Made by a program: the position numbers and the translations under genes. A stretch of DNA of 64,000 nt from contig NZ_JAVRHK010000007.1 in assembly GCF_031846585.1 (NCBI RefSeq), forward strand, positions 1 through 64,000, read 5' to 3'. Position 1 is the first letter of the stretch. Every line of letters starts with the position of its first letter. The notes below the pieces were generated by a model that saw nothing but the letters and a program-made list of their open reading frames with translations, was not told the DNA's origin and ran no database searches. The stretch comes from Autumnicola musiva. Lineage in GTDB: Bacteria; Bacteroidota; Bacteroidia; Flavobacteriales; Flavobacteriaceae. Positions 1 to 9,416 of the stretch are shown here, piece after piece.

Positions 1-34
1 GCCTTCAGCTAAAAATTGATGATAATCAATTAAA

Positions 35-808
35 CTAACACTTGTAAACGGAACTTGGATCTATGTTTTGTTTAAAGAAAAATTGAAAATCAATAGGAAA
101 TATTTTACTCCGGTTATTCACAAGAAAATTCCATTTTGTATTGTATCTAGTTTTTAATATCGATTTAAATGCTTTATTTATTTCCTCATTGTCATATTTT
201 TCAATAATCAACTTAGGTTTATCACAATTAAAATATAGCCTCATTTCCTTCTTAGTTAGTAGGCTGAGTTGAAATTTTGTATCGATTTTATTGCTTAAAC
301 TCGCTTTTCTGACTTCATTATATTTGTTTTTTTCGTACACCCATAGTCCAATATTTTCCGGAATCATCGCTAACGCATTGTCTAGATGAATTTTATCAAT
401 AACTAAGTAATTGAATTCAAACGCTTTTTGATAATCATTTAGCTGTTTGTTTAATTTATATAGGTTGTCTAATCTAGATTTAATTTCAAAACTGGTAGAC
501 ACACCATTTATGGCAAGGAAATCTAGCCTGCTACTATTCACGTTTATTTCAAATGCTGCGGTTACTCGTTTAAGAGATTTGAATTTCTCAACTAATTTGT
601 ATTTATGTATATTTTCCCCGGAGTAATTATTCATTAGGAGGTTATTTATTATCCGGTGCAAGTCGAATTTAGAATGTCCATGAAAGTTCTTTTTTGGATA
701 TGCTTTTTCTAAATGCGACAATAGAGTTATTGGGTAATCAAGTGTATTATAGTCTTTTGCAATGCGTTTAACAATATCAATATCCAAGTTATCTTGTTTT
801 ATATTCAT
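35..808 (-). CDS. sce7726-like PD-(D/E)XK nuclease-fold protein
   Basis: About 257 aa with no signal peptide or membrane segment. The middle carries a nuclease-fold signature: a Glu near residue 87, RLDFLAI with Asp near 96, and FEIK with Glu and Lys near 108-110, followed by a Gln/Tyr-rich helix (KQLNDYQ). This matches the sce7726 type of PD-(D/E)XK proteins, whose function is not established. An in-frame GTG at 838 would add ten residues. I prefer the ATG at 808 because the added residues look non-coding. No partner methylase or toxin gene is visible beside it. It is very A+T-rich and stands alone. The fold call is fairly sure; DNA cleavage activity is inference. Confidence 0.6.
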   Translation of the reverse strand: MNIKQDNLDIDIVKRIAKDYNTLDYPITLLSHLEKAYPKKNFHGHSKFDLHRIINNLLMNNYSGENIHKYKLVEKFKSLKRVTAAFEINVNSSRLDFLAINGVSTSFEIKSRLDNLYKLNKQLNDYQKAFEFNYLVIDKIHLDNALAMIPENIGLWVYEKNKYNEVRKASLSNKIDTKFQLSLLTKKEMRLYFNCDKPKLIIEKYDNEEINKAFKSILKTRYNTKWNFLVNNRSKIFPIDFQFFFKQNIDPSSVYKC

Positions 809-838
809 TATAATAAATCCACTCTTTTCATATTTCAC

Positions 839-1165
839 AAATTAACTTTTAAATAATTAATAATTCAAATTAATTCTATGTCCACTATCTCTCTTACAAA
901 ATTACACACAACTCGTTCTACCCCATCTAAAATAACCATTTAATTTAAAGAATACCGGGATAAACCCAGTTTCCCTAAATATAAAACATTAAAATAATAG
1001 AAAAATACGGCAAACCGTAAAGAAAAGAGTTGTGAGCAAAGTTAGAGGATAAGCATTCAGTTGGAACTATAGACTTTTCAATTTGAAGTTGAGGTATACC
1101 ATAATTACTTCTACAAGTAACAATTAGACCAGTTAGTTAAGCTTATTTGTTTCGAAATTGAATAA
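839..1165. other. A+T-rich intergenic stretch
   Basis: No ORF, RNA or strong inverted repeat is seen here. It separates the nuclease-fold gene from the small HTH gene. Confidence 0.6.
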
Positions 1166-1399
1166 TTATTTCCCCAATTTCTTGAAAAAATTATGAAGGC
1201 TAATTCCTTGACCATCACAAATTTTTTCGAGAGTTTCCACCGGAATACGATATTCTGCTTTTCCTCTAATTTTTCTTATGATTCCTTCTTCCACGTTACA
1301 TTTATCAGCGAAAGAACGTTGCGATCGTTTCTGATCAAGCCATGGCTTTATCCACTCCCTATTTATAAAATCACAAATAATAAAATTTATACCAGCCAT
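1166..1399 (-). CDS. Small HTH (XRE-like) DNA-binding protein
   Basis: A 77 aa protein if started at the ATG at 1399; an in-frame GTG at 1450 would give 94 aa. The core has the helix-turn-helix layout of XRE regulators: SFADKCNVEEGIIRKIRG for helices 2 and 3, then an ETLEKICDGQGISLHNFF tail. The longer start would read through an 18-base near-palindrome at 1432-1449, which fits better as an operator upstream of the ATG. It is probably an autoregulated repressor or antitoxin-like regulator. No partner toxin is seen. Family call moderate, role inferred. Confidence 0.6.
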   Translation of the reverse strand: MAGINFIICDFINREWIKPWLDQKRSQRSFADKCNVEEGIIRKIRGKAEYRIPVETLEKICDGQGISLHNFFKKLGK

Positions 1400-1431
1400 A
1401 TAACAAAAGAAGAGGAACTTTGAAAAATAAT

Positions 1432-1449
1432 TGCGCACGATCGTACGCA
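1432..1449. promoter_or_regulatory. Near-palindromic candidate operator
   Basis: TGCGCACGATCGTACGCA: eight of nine base pairs are symmetric about the centre (1440/1441), with one mismatched pair (C1436/A1445). It is G+C-rich in a very A+T-rich setting and lies 33 bases upstream of the HTH gene's ATG. It is likely the binding site of that protein. Confidence 0.45.
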
Positions 1450-1531
1450 CTTAAAAATTTTTATATATATTTGAGTGATATTATATTTGCGTTTACTTCT
1501 AAAAAATATAGAAGCATACGCTTTGAATCTC

Positions 1532-1648
1532 GTATAGGAAAACTGGCGTTTTAATATTACCACGGGATGATAAGTGATCATGCTCACGCTCATAAAACGG
1601 CGTGGGCTCACTTATTTGTGGTAAAGGTACCGCCAGTACCTCCTATAC
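1532..1648. repeat. 117-nt long imperfect hairpin
   Basis: One long foldback made of five paired blocks: 1532-1539 with 1641-1648 (GTATAGGA/TCCTATAC), 1542-1548 with 1631-1637, 1558-1563 with 1618-1623, 1571-1577 with 1608-1614, and 1582-1589 with 1600-1607. The loop is 10 nt (1590-1599). No ORF crosses it convincingly. It could be a MITE-like element, a recombination site or a structured RNA. The bases TAATATTAC occur at 1552-1560. Confidence 0.55.
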
Positions 1649-1738
1649 AATAAGTTGAGTTCCACGTCTATTTTTTAGTTCGAACTACGTCGTTTCTCTT
1701 CATAATTTTCAAGGTGATTTTCTACAATTTTTTAAGTT

Positions 1739-1889
1739 CCGCAACACCAAAATAATTGTTTTGGTTATCTAAAAGTATGTCTAATCTTAGGCTTGTTGCG
1801 GGACAGGCCAAAATTTTTACAATCCCGTGGGTGCTGTAATGCCCTACATTTTTTTACAGCTTGGGTTGGGAAAAGCCCCTTAAGGGCTT
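1739..1889. other. Cluster of short hairpins
   Basis: Four further foldbacks lie between the long hairpin and susC: CCGCAACA/TGTTGCGG (1739-1746 with 1794-1801), which encloses CCAAAA/TTTTGG (1748-1753 with 1760-1765); GCTGTAA/TTACAGC (1833-1839 with 1854-1860); and AAGCCC/GGGCTT (1873-1878 with 1884-1889). Together with neighbouring features this makes 1532-2033 an unusually structured non-coding block. Confidence 0.4.
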
Positions 1890-1973
1890 GGGATCATTAG
1901 TAATATTGCAGTTTCGGCTATAGGGAACCGGAATGCCACTATTCCTTCATAGAGGGTAAAGGGGCTATTTGAA

Positions 1974-2033
1974 TTAAGCTAAAAGCCTTCCCTTACTAAA
2001 GATTGGCGTCTGGAGGGGAAGGCCTAAGCTTAA
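1974..2033 (+). promoter_or_regulatory. Hairpin in the susC leader
   Basis: TTAAGCT (1974-1980) pairs with AGCTTAA (2027-2033), and GCCTTCCC (1985-1992) pairs with GGGAAGGC (2016-2023). It ends 36 bases before the susC start and is not followed by a T run, so it is probably a leader RNA structure rather than a terminator. Confidence 0.4.
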
Positions 2034-2069
2034 ATAAAACAATGTTTCATTCAAAACACACGTAAAATT

Positions 2070-5000
2070 ATGAAAAATAATTACTCGCGCCTTAAATGGG
2101 TGGCGCTAATTATTCTTGGCGGGATACTCTTCTTCCTGTCAAAGGCTGCCAATGCAGCACCTACTACTCCCCTATTTCAGCAACAACAGGAAGTCTCGGG
2201 AATAGTAACCGATACAAACGGCCTTCCTATCCCGGGCGTGAGCATAATAGTAAAGAATACAACACGAGGGGTAGTCACCAACCTGGACGGGGAATATTCC
2301 ATTCCGGCAGCGCCAGGCGACACACTCGTCTTTTCTTACCTCGGCTTTAAACCCGTTGAAATCGTACTGCAACAGCAACAGCAGGTAAACGTGGAAATGG
2401 AAGAGGATATCTCCGCTTTGGGGGAAGTGGAGATCAATGCAGGGTACTACAACACCACCGAAAGGGAGCGTACGGGAAGTATCGCCAGGGTAACCAGCGA
2501 AGACATTGAGTTGCAACCCATTGTAAACCCAATTCAAGCGTTGCAAGGAAGAATGGCGGGGGTGGAAATAACCCAAAGAGGTGGGGCGCCAGGTATGGCT
2601 CCAAAAATCCGTATCCGGGGACAAAACAGTTTACGGGATACCCAGAACGACAATGGAAACCTACCACTATACATCATAGATGGGGTCCCAATCAATTCTG
2701 CACCCATACCCAGTTACACGGTGGATATTTCCAATACAGGTATAGATCCACTTAACACCATTGGATTATCCAATATTGCAAGTATCGAGATTTTAAAAGA
2801 TGCCGATGCAACGGCAATTTATGGTTCCAGGGGTGCTAATGGAGTGGTACTTATCACCACTAAAAGAGGATACGCAAAAAAAACAGCAGTAAGTGCACGA
2901 TATTATTCTGGAATGGGACAGGCTTCCCGAAAAATGGATTTGCTAAACACGCAGGAGTATATAAGCATAAGGGAACAAGCTTTCGAAAATGATGGAGTAG
3001 AACCAATTGTATCCAATGCTTTTGATTTACTGGTATGGGACCGGGATAGGTACACTGACTGGCAAAAAGATTTTTTTGGTGGGACAGCAGAAATTCAAAA
3101 TGCACAACTTTCAGTCAGTGGTGGAAATAAGAACACCTCCCTGAGGTTGGGAAGTGGCTATCACAAGGAAGGAACGGTTTATCCAGGCGATTTGGATTAC
3201 CAAAAAGTGACCACCTCCCTACAAGTAAACCACACCTCGGACAACGGGAAGTTCAATATGGATATTTCCCTAAATTATGGTGCTGATACCAATAACTTCC
3301 TCCATTCCTTAAATTCCTCACTGGTTTCCACAGCAGTTAACCTCCCCCCCAATGCGCCTTCTATCTACAATGAAGATGGCACCTTAAATTGGGAAGATTG
3401 GGAGGCTGGAAACAGGACCAATCCTCTTGCTGGCTTATATAATACAAGTACCACTAAATCGGAGAATTTATTGGCCAATGCGGGTTTGTTCTATGAATTA
3501 ATGAAAGGTTTGAGGCTTAGGGCCAACCTGGGCTATACCAACTATAATAGTGACGAACTTCTAAAAATGCCCAAACGATCGTACAACCCAGAAAATTGGG
3601 GATCGGTCTCCGCCCGCTCCATCAATTCAATTGTAGGCCGAAAATCCTGGCTTGCAGAACCACAACTGATTTTTAACAAGCAGTTTGGCCAAAATGAATT
3701 GGACGTTCTTATTGGGGCTACTTTTCAGCAAAACAGTGATTCCCGCATCACCATGAGTGGTTATGGGTATAGTGCCGAAGCCCAAATTGGGAATTTAATG
3801 GTGGCCGAAGATGTCATTGTAAATACAGACCGTACCATCGATTATAGGTACAACGCATTGTTTGCCAGAATAGGATATAATTGGGAAAAGAAGCTGTTTT
3901 TAAACCTGACCGCTCGTCGTGATGGATCTTCGAGATTTGGATCGAACAAACGGTTTGCAAATTTTGGGGCTGTAGGTGCCGCATGGATATTTTCTGAAGA
4001 AAACTTTATAAGTGACAACTTGACCTTTCTAAGTTTTGGAAAGCTTCGAGGTAGTTTTGGTACAACAGGTAACGACCAGATTGGTGATTATGGGTACCTC
4101 GACGCCTACGAGTCGACACAGGCGCCGGGAGGGCTCATTCCAATACAACTCACCAATCCAAATTATTCCTGGGAAGAAAACAGGAAAATAGAAGCGGCAA
4201 TTTCTTTGGGGTTCTTTGAGGATAAATTGAACACAGAAGTTAGTTGGTACCGGAACCGTTCTTCCAATCAGCTGGTTGGTTTTCCACTACCATCAACAAC
4301 AGGCTTTAACACTATTTTGGCCAATCTCCCCGCCACAGTACAAAATACGGGTTGGGAATTCGTTTTTACAAGCCGGAATATTTCCACCAGGGATTTTAAT
4401 TGGAGAACTTCATTCAACATTAGCTTCCCCCGGAACAAGCTCTTGGAATTTCCCGATATTGAGCAAACCGCTTATGCGAACATCTACCGCATTGGGGAAC
4501 CTTTGAACATTAACCTCTTGTACCGCTACATAGGCATTGATCCTGAAACTGGTTTGTACAGTGTTGCGGATATCAACAATGATGGAAGTTTTGATTATCA
4601 AGATCGCACCGTGGTACGTAACAATGGGCGCAACTACTTTGGAGGAATTGACAACACTTTCATCTACAAAAATTTTTCAGCACAATTCCTATGGGAATTT
4701 GTAAAGCAAAAAGGGCGAAGTGCCTTTTTTCAAACGGGCAATGTTGGCAATATTGTTAACCAACTACAAGGTGTGGCCGACTCCAATAACCTACAGGTCC
4801 CTTCCCAAACCACCTTGGCAGGCAGACAGTATACACTGGCTTCCAATAGTAGCCTCACAACCACTGATGCTTCCTTTTTAAGGCTAAAAACCTTTTCTGT
4901 AGCCTATAATTTCCCCCAGGTTTTCACCCAAAGAATAGGATCAACCAATGGAAGGATTTTTCTGAACGGGCAGAACTTGCTCACTTTCACCCCATACAAG

Positions 5001-5078
5001 GGATTGGATCCACAAGACATAGGCACCTACCTGCCAGTATTGCGAACAGTAACCACTGGTATTGAATTAACTTTTTAA
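2070..5078 (+). CDS. SusC/RagA-type TonB-dependent outer-membrane transporter
   Basis: A 1002 aa TonB-linked outer-membrane transporter. After a signal peptide (about residues 1-29) comes a carboxypeptidase-regulatory-like domain (VSGIVTDTNGLPIPGVSI, about 42-115). The plug domain follows, with IRIRGQNS, PLYIIDGVPINS and ATAIYGSRGANGVVLITTKRG, and then a beta-barrel ending in a short hydrophobic C-terminus (GIELTF). Such proteins import large ligands with a SusD lid. The susD gene starts two bases after its stop, so they form a pair. The linked M16 peptidase and small secreted peptide suggest a peptide rather than a glycan substrate, which is inference. A hairpin-rich 500-base leader precedes it. 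Confidence 0.93.
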   Translation: MKNNYSRLKWVALIILGGILFFLSKAANAAPTTPLFQQQQEVSGIVTDTNGLPIPGVSIIVKNTTRGVVTNLDGEYSIPAAPGDTLVFSYLGFKPVEIVLQQQQQVNVEMEEDISALGEVEINAGYYNTTERERTGSIARVTSEDIELQPIVNPIQALQGRMAGVEITQRGGAPGMAPKIRIRGQNSLRDTQNDNGNLPLYIIDGVPINSAPIPSYTVDISNTGIDPLNTIGLSNIASIEILKDADATAIYGSRGANGVVLITTKRGYAKKTAVSARYYSGMGQASRKMDLLNTQEYISIREQAFENDGVEPIVSNAFDLLVWDRDRYTDWQKDFFGGTAEIQNAQLSVSGGNKNTSLRLGSGYHKEGTVYPGDLDYQKVTTSLQVNHTSDNGKFNMDISLNYGADTNNFLHSLNSSLVSTAVNLPPNAPSIYNEDGTLNWEDWEAGNRTNPLAGLYNTSTTKSENLLANAGLFYELMKGLRLRANLGYTNYNSDELLKMPKRSYNPENWGSVSARSINSIVGRKSWLAEPQLIFNKQFGQNELDVLIGATFQQNSDSRITMSGYGYSAEAQIGNLMVAEDVIVNTDRTIDYRYNALFARIGYNWEKKLFLNLTARRDGSSRFGSNKRFANFGAVGAAWIFSEENFISDNLTFLSFGKLRGSFGTTGNDQIGDYGYLDAYESTQAPGGLIPIQLTNPNYSWEENRKIEAAISLGFFEDKLNTEVSWYRNRSSNQLVGFPLPSTTGFNTILANLPATVQNTGWEFVFTSRNISTRDFNWRTSFNISFPRNKLLEFPDIEQTAYANIYRIGEPLNINLLYRYIGIDPETGLYSVADINNDGSFDYQDRTVVRNNGRNYFGGIDNTFIYKNFSAQFLWEFVKQKGRSAFFQTGNVGNIVNQLQGVADSNNLQVPSQTTLAGRQYTLASNSSLTTTDASFLRLKTFSVAYNFPQVFTQRIGSTNGRIFLNGQNLLTFTPYKGLDPQDIGTYLPVLRTVTTGIELTF

Positions 5079-5079
5079 A

Positions 5080-6480
5080 ATGAAAATTATGAAAATATCG
5101 ATAAACATAAAGAGGCTCTTATTTTTAATGGGCACCTGTTTGTTAGCTTCCTGCGAAAGTTTTTTGGAGGTTGATGTTCCTGATGATAAAATGGTCACAG
5201 AAACGGTTTTTGCTTCTGATGAAACTGCTGAAAGTGCAATGCAGGGTATATACTACCAACTCTTCAATGCCACTTTTTCAGGGGGGACCACCAGCAGCAT
5301 TTCTGTATTAGGTGGTCTATCTGCCGATCTACTGCAACCAGTGACCAGCAATAATGCTTTTTTGGTTGAGTTTTCTGAAAATGAAATCTTTACAGAAAAT
5401 ACCGGGGTCCTGGCGATTTGGAGAAGTACCTATAACATTGTTTACCTAGCCAACAACCTCCTGGAGGGTATAGAAAACTCAACAGGAATATCTGAGCCTG
5501 TTAGGGATAGACTTGAGGGGGAAGCCCTTTTTATAAGGGCCTTTTGCCATTTCTACCTGGTCAACCTTTATGGAGATGTCCCATTGGTCCTTTCTACCGA
5601 CTATGACAAAAATTCCCTTATACCCCGTACTGAAACCTCCCAAGTTTATGAACAAATCATTCTTGATTTGGAACGGGCAAGGGAGGTATTGGATGAAGAT
5701 TATATCAATAATGAACGTTACTATGTGAACCGATATGCTGCCACTGCCCTACTGGCACGGGTGAATCTATACCAGGAAAACTGGAACCAGGCCGAAGAAT
5801 TGAGTTCCGAAGTTATTGATGCTTCTTCCCTATATAGCCTGCCATCCTTAAATGAAGTTTTTCTCGCCAATAGCTCTGAGGCAATCTGGCAAATCTCCCC
5901 AGCAGGGCGGGGAAACATATTGACATCAACCAATGAAGGCTATACGTTTATAGGCAGCTCTTCCACTTCCATTAAACTCAATCCCGAATTTGTTTCCACA
6001 CTGGACAGCTCAGACTTAAGATCAACCAGTTGGATTGGCCATTTCTCTAACGAAAACTATGAATATGATTTTGTCCATAAATACAAAGATCGGTCCAGCA
6101 TCAACAATATTACCGAGTATGCCACGGTTTTACGGCTTGGTGAACAATACTTAATAAGGGCGGAAGCACGTGCAAATTTGGGCAACATTTCAGGAGCCAT
6201 TGATGATATAAGCAAAATAAGGGAAAGGGCTGGTATAGATTCAACATCTGATATAGATCCAAATCTAAACCTTTCAGAAATCATGGACCTAGTAATGAAG
6301 GAGCGTGCAAAAGAACTCTTTGCTGAATGGGGCCATCGATGGCTGGACCTTAAGCGTCTTGAAAATGCAACTGAAGTATTAGGTGAGACTCCAACTTGGC
6401 AAGAGACGGATGTGCTTTATCCTATTCCCGCAGAAGAAAGAAGCAAGAACCCTAATCTAGGCCAGAACCCCGGCTATTAA
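5080..6480 (+). CDS. SusD/RagB-like outer-membrane lipoprotein
   Basis: A 466 aa surface lipoprotein that forms the lid of the SusC transporter. The signal peptide ends in a lipobox (LLASC, with Cys near residue 24). The N-terminal SusD-like segment has the TPR-rich pattern of the family (RLEGEALFIRAFCHFYLVNLYGDVPLV). The C-terminal half has the typical YLIRAEARANLG and ERAKELFAEWGHRWLDLKRL segments. An in-frame ATG at 5089 is an alternative start. It is translated directly after susC and followed 12 bases later by an M16 peptidase. Ligand unknown. Confidence 0.92.
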   Translation: MKIMKISINIKRLLFLMGTCLLASCESFLEVDVPDDKMVTETVFASDETAESAMQGIYYQLFNATFSGGTTSSISVLGGLSADLLQPVTSNNAFLVEFSENEIFTENTGVLAIWRSTYNIVYLANNLLEGIENSTGISEPVRDRLEGEALFIRAFCHFYLVNLYGDVPLVLSTDYDKNSLIPRTETSQVYEQIILDLERAREVLDEDYINNERYYVNRYAATALLARVNLYQENWNQAEELSSEVIDASSLYSLPSLNEVFLANSSEAIWQISPAGRGNILTSTNEGYTFIGSSSTSIKLNPEFVSTLDSSDLRSTSWIGHFSNENYEYDFVHKYKDRSSINNITEYATVLRLGEQYLIRAEARANLGNISGAIDDISKIRERAGIDSTSDIDPNLNLSEIMDLVMKERAKELFAEWGHRWLDLKRLENATEVLGETPTWQETDVLYPIPAEERSKNPNLGQNPGY

Positions 6481-6492
6481 ATATTGTCCCAG

Positions 6493-9366
6493 ATGATCTA
6501 TAACAAAATGCAAAATATGGTTTCAATCCCGTTGGTTGTTTTATGCTCCATAAACCTACTGTTGGGGCAGAACAACAAAATGGAAAACAGGAATTTGAAT
6601 ACGCTCGAAAACCACTTGCAATATGGAAAATTTGCCAATGGATTTTCCTACTATATCAAACAAAGTGGAGATAACAGCGGAAAAATCCATCTGAATTTAC
6701 TGGTTAAGGTAGGAAGCCTCCAAGAAGATGAAAATCAAATGGATATTGCCCATGCAGTAGAGCATTTGGTTTCGGAAGGCAGTACAAATTTCCCAAGGGG
6801 TATTAAACAGGATTATGAAAAATTTGCCGGTAAGGGTGTGGCGTACAAAATATTCAATATAGGTTTGGACAAAACAGAATATCAATTGATCGTTCCTACA
6901 GGTAATGGGGAGGCTTTCAATGCAGCAATGCTATTCTACAAAGATATCCTTTCTGGTATAACCTTGAGCGAGACCGATATCAATTCTGAAAGAGGGGTTT
7001 TGCGACAGGAATTTATTTCCCAGACCGATCAAAACCTTGAGACAATAATGTTACAGTCCAGTTTACGGAGCCAACTGTTTCCTTGTAGAAATGATTTCAG
7101 CACCTTTTTTAGGCATAACAAAGATTTTCCCATAGAGGAAGTCAGGAAATTCTATAGAGATTGGTATCGCCCTGATCTCATGACTTTGATAGTGACCGGG
7201 GATATAGTTGATCCATTAAAACTTCAGAATACCATAACGAAAACTTTTTCAAATGTGCCTAACAAGCCAAATCCGCGCCCCATTAAAAATTGTGATTCAC
7301 TTTACTTTACACAACCGGACCAATACGTGGTTATTGAGCGAAATAGTGATTCGATAAAACAACAGAAGCCAATTCGAACTGAAATACAATTATTTTTCCG
7401 TGACCCTAAAATGGCAAAAATGCCTTCGCCTTTTGGTAGGGCAAAACGAAAACTTATATGGGAGGCCATGACCCGAACATTAAATGATCGCTTTAAGGAA
7501 CAATCAAACGAGTACCTAAACACCTTTGATATATTGTCCAGGTACTCTTACAAAAGTCATCCACCAGCTCTAAAACTGGAATTGAATTCCGATCCTGGGG
7601 AAGAAACTTTAGGGCTAAAACGGATGATGTACATTTTGAACCAGATGAAGGAATTCGGTTTAAAGCCAGAAGAATGGGCATTGGTTAAAAATGAACTGCT
7701 TTCAGGTTTACAAGGATTGAATTTCAAGGATTCATCCTTTTTGCTAAACCAGATTAGGGACTTTGAAATTTACTCAGAAGGTATGGGTGAAGAAGAAATT
7801 GAAAAACAAATCTATTGGTTATCCCATTTATCCTTGCCGGAACTTAACCGTTCGATTAAAAATATGATCCACCTTTCCCCAAATGACATTGGTATTATAA
7901 CATCCCAAAATAGTGGGATCTCTAAATTTTCTGAACAGCAGTTCAGGAACGAGATTCAGAAAGTCCATAAGAGACCATTGCAGGAATATACCCCGCTTGA
8001 AACCCCAAATGTTTTGATGAACGAAAATACTAAAAAAGCATTGGAACCAGCCAATTATAAAACAATTGGTGTAGGGGCTTACGGGGAGAAAATTTTAGAG
8101 CTACAAAACGGTGTAAGGATTATTTTGATGAACTATACCCCAACATCTGGATTCAACCAGGAAAAGATCGTACTGCACGGATTCAGGAACCAAGGAGCTT
8201 CCTCTTTTCCAGAAGAGGATTATTTTTCTTCGATCAATGCACCCAAAATAGTAAAAAATTCCGGGGTTGGTAAATTTGACAAATTCCAGTTAAACCGTTT
8301 CCTTAAAAATAACAGTTTTTGGCAGGGGGTGCAGCCATATATTGAGTATGAAGAAACGGGAATAAAAGGTAGTGCAGACCCTCAAGATTTCGAAGGGTTG
8401 TTGCAGTTGATCTATTTGTTTATTACCCAACCACGGCAAGATCCTTTAGCTTTTAAAGACTGGAAGAAAAATGAAGAAGCATTCATTGAAAATCCGCCAA
8501 GTGACAAGGTCTACGCCTATTTGACCGACGCAATTGCGGAACTCCTGGATGACAAAGCAACAACTTTAAATGGAGCTAGAGCATTAAAAGGAATAGACAA
8601 CACAAGAATGGATACTGCCTATAGAATATTCGATAGCCTTTATGGAAATGCCGATAGGTTCAGTTTTATTATAACCGGCGCATTTCAGGAGGAAAAAATA
8701 ATATCCCTGGTCTCGAAATATTTAGGGAATTTGCCTTCAAACCGTCGTAGCTTACCGAAGCCGACCAGTACCGATTACAGTAAAATTCCTAAGGGCCCTA
8801 TTTTTAAGGAATTCCATTCCCCCTTTCCCCAAACAAGTGACCGATATACCACCAAATTCATAATTAAGGAGAAAGGTGTTTATGATTGGCAAGAAGAAAT
8901 CAAAGTCCAGTTATTGGGGATGATCACCAACCATAAAATACAGTTTTTAAGATATGAAAATAAACTCTCGGTCTATCAAAAAGGGGCTATGGGAATATTT
9001 GAAGACAAATTGGATCGTATGGAAGTTGGGGTTACCATAGCTTGTCAACAATCCGACTTTAAAGCTATTAGGGAAGCATGCAACCAAATTTATGTAGAAA
9101 TAAAGAGAGGTGATTTTGAAAAAGCAATATTCGAGGATTCCAAAAGCAATTTAGCGAATTATTACCGTGAGGCTTATATGGAACGAAATGACCAAATGAA
9201 CAACAAGCTATATGAGGTATATCGATACAATAGAATTTTACCAGATTCAAACCAGGCTTTAGATTATATTGCTACACTATCTAAAGAAGATATTACTGAC
9301 CTGGCAAAAATTTATTTTCAGGAAAACAATAGGTATGAATTTGTATGGAGAGCAAATAATCAATAA
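6493..9366 (+). CDS. M16 (insulinase/pitrilysin) family zinc metalloprotease
   Basis: About 957 aa, secreted or periplasmic: a hydrophobic N-terminus (IPLVVLCSINLLLGQ) looks like a signal peptide. The zinc motif HAVEH lies at residues 87-91 and the third ligand Glu at about 166 in SERGVLRQE, giving the HxxEHx(~75)E pattern of active M16A enzymes. The length fits a two-repeat pitrilysin-like protein whose C-terminal half lacks the motif. An in-frame TTG at 6484 is a poorer start than the ATG at 6493. It closes the susC-susD operon and ends at a strong bidirectional hairpin. It probably degrades or matures a peptide handled by the SusCD pair (inference). Confidence 0.88.
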   Translation: MIYNKMQNMVSIPLVVLCSINLLLGQNNKMENRNLNTLENHLQYGKFANGFSYYIKQSGDNSGKIHLNLLVKVGSLQEDENQMDIAHAVEHLVSEGSTNFPRGIKQDYEKFAGKGVAYKIFNIGLDKTEYQLIVPTGNGEAFNAAMLFYKDILSGITLSETDINSERGVLRQEFISQTDQNLETIMLQSSLRSQLFPCRNDFSTFFRHNKDFPIEEVRKFYRDWYRPDLMTLIVTGDIVDPLKLQNTITKTFSNVPNKPNPRPIKNCDSLYFTQPDQYVVIERNSDSIKQQKPIRTEIQLFFRDPKMAKMPSPFGRAKRKLIWEAMTRTLNDRFKEQSNEYLNTFDILSRYSYKSHPPALKLELNSDPGEETLGLKRMMYILNQMKEFGLKPEEWALVKNELLSGLQGLNFKDSSFLLNQIRDFEIYSEGMGEEEIEKQIYWLSHLSLPELNRSIKNMIHLSPNDIGIITSQNSGISKFSEQQFRNEIQKVHKRPLQEYTPLETPNVLMNENTKKALEPANYKTIGVGAYGEKILELQNGVRIILMNYTPTSGFNQEKIVLHGFRNQGASSFPEEDYFSSINAPKIVKNSGVGKFDKFQLNRFLKNNSFWQGVQPYIEYEETGIKGSADPQDFEGLLQLIYLFITQPRQDPLAFKDWKKNEEAFIENPPSDKVYAYLTDAIAELLDDKATTLNGARALKGIDNTRMDTAYRIFDSLYGNADRFSFIITGAFQEEKIISLVSKYLGNLPSNRRSLPKPTSTDYSKIPKGPIFKEFHSPFPQTSDRYTTKFIIKEKGVYDWQEEIKVQLLGMITNHKIQFLRYENKLSVYQKGAMGIFEDKLDRMEVGVTIACQQSDFKAIREACNQIYVEIKRGDFEKAIFEDSKSNLANYYREAYMERNDQMNNKLYEVYRYNRILPDSNQALDYIATLSKEDITDLAKIYFQENNRYEFVWRANNQ

Positions 9367-9370
9367 CAAA

Positions 9371-9402
9371 AAGGGAATACCGGGATATCCGGGTATTCCC
9401 TT
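9371..9402. terminator. Bidirectional terminator between converging units
   Basis: An 11-bp perfect stem (AAGGGAATACC with GGTATTCCCTT) around a 10-nt loop. It lies between the M16 stop and the stop of the - strand small-peptide gene, so it can end both transcripts. Confidence 0.7.
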
Positions 9403-9416
9403 ACAACAAGTCCGAT

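Noticed and set aside
1532..1648. Integron attC site
   Set aside because: No RYYYAAC/GTTRRRY ends and no integron integrase in the window.
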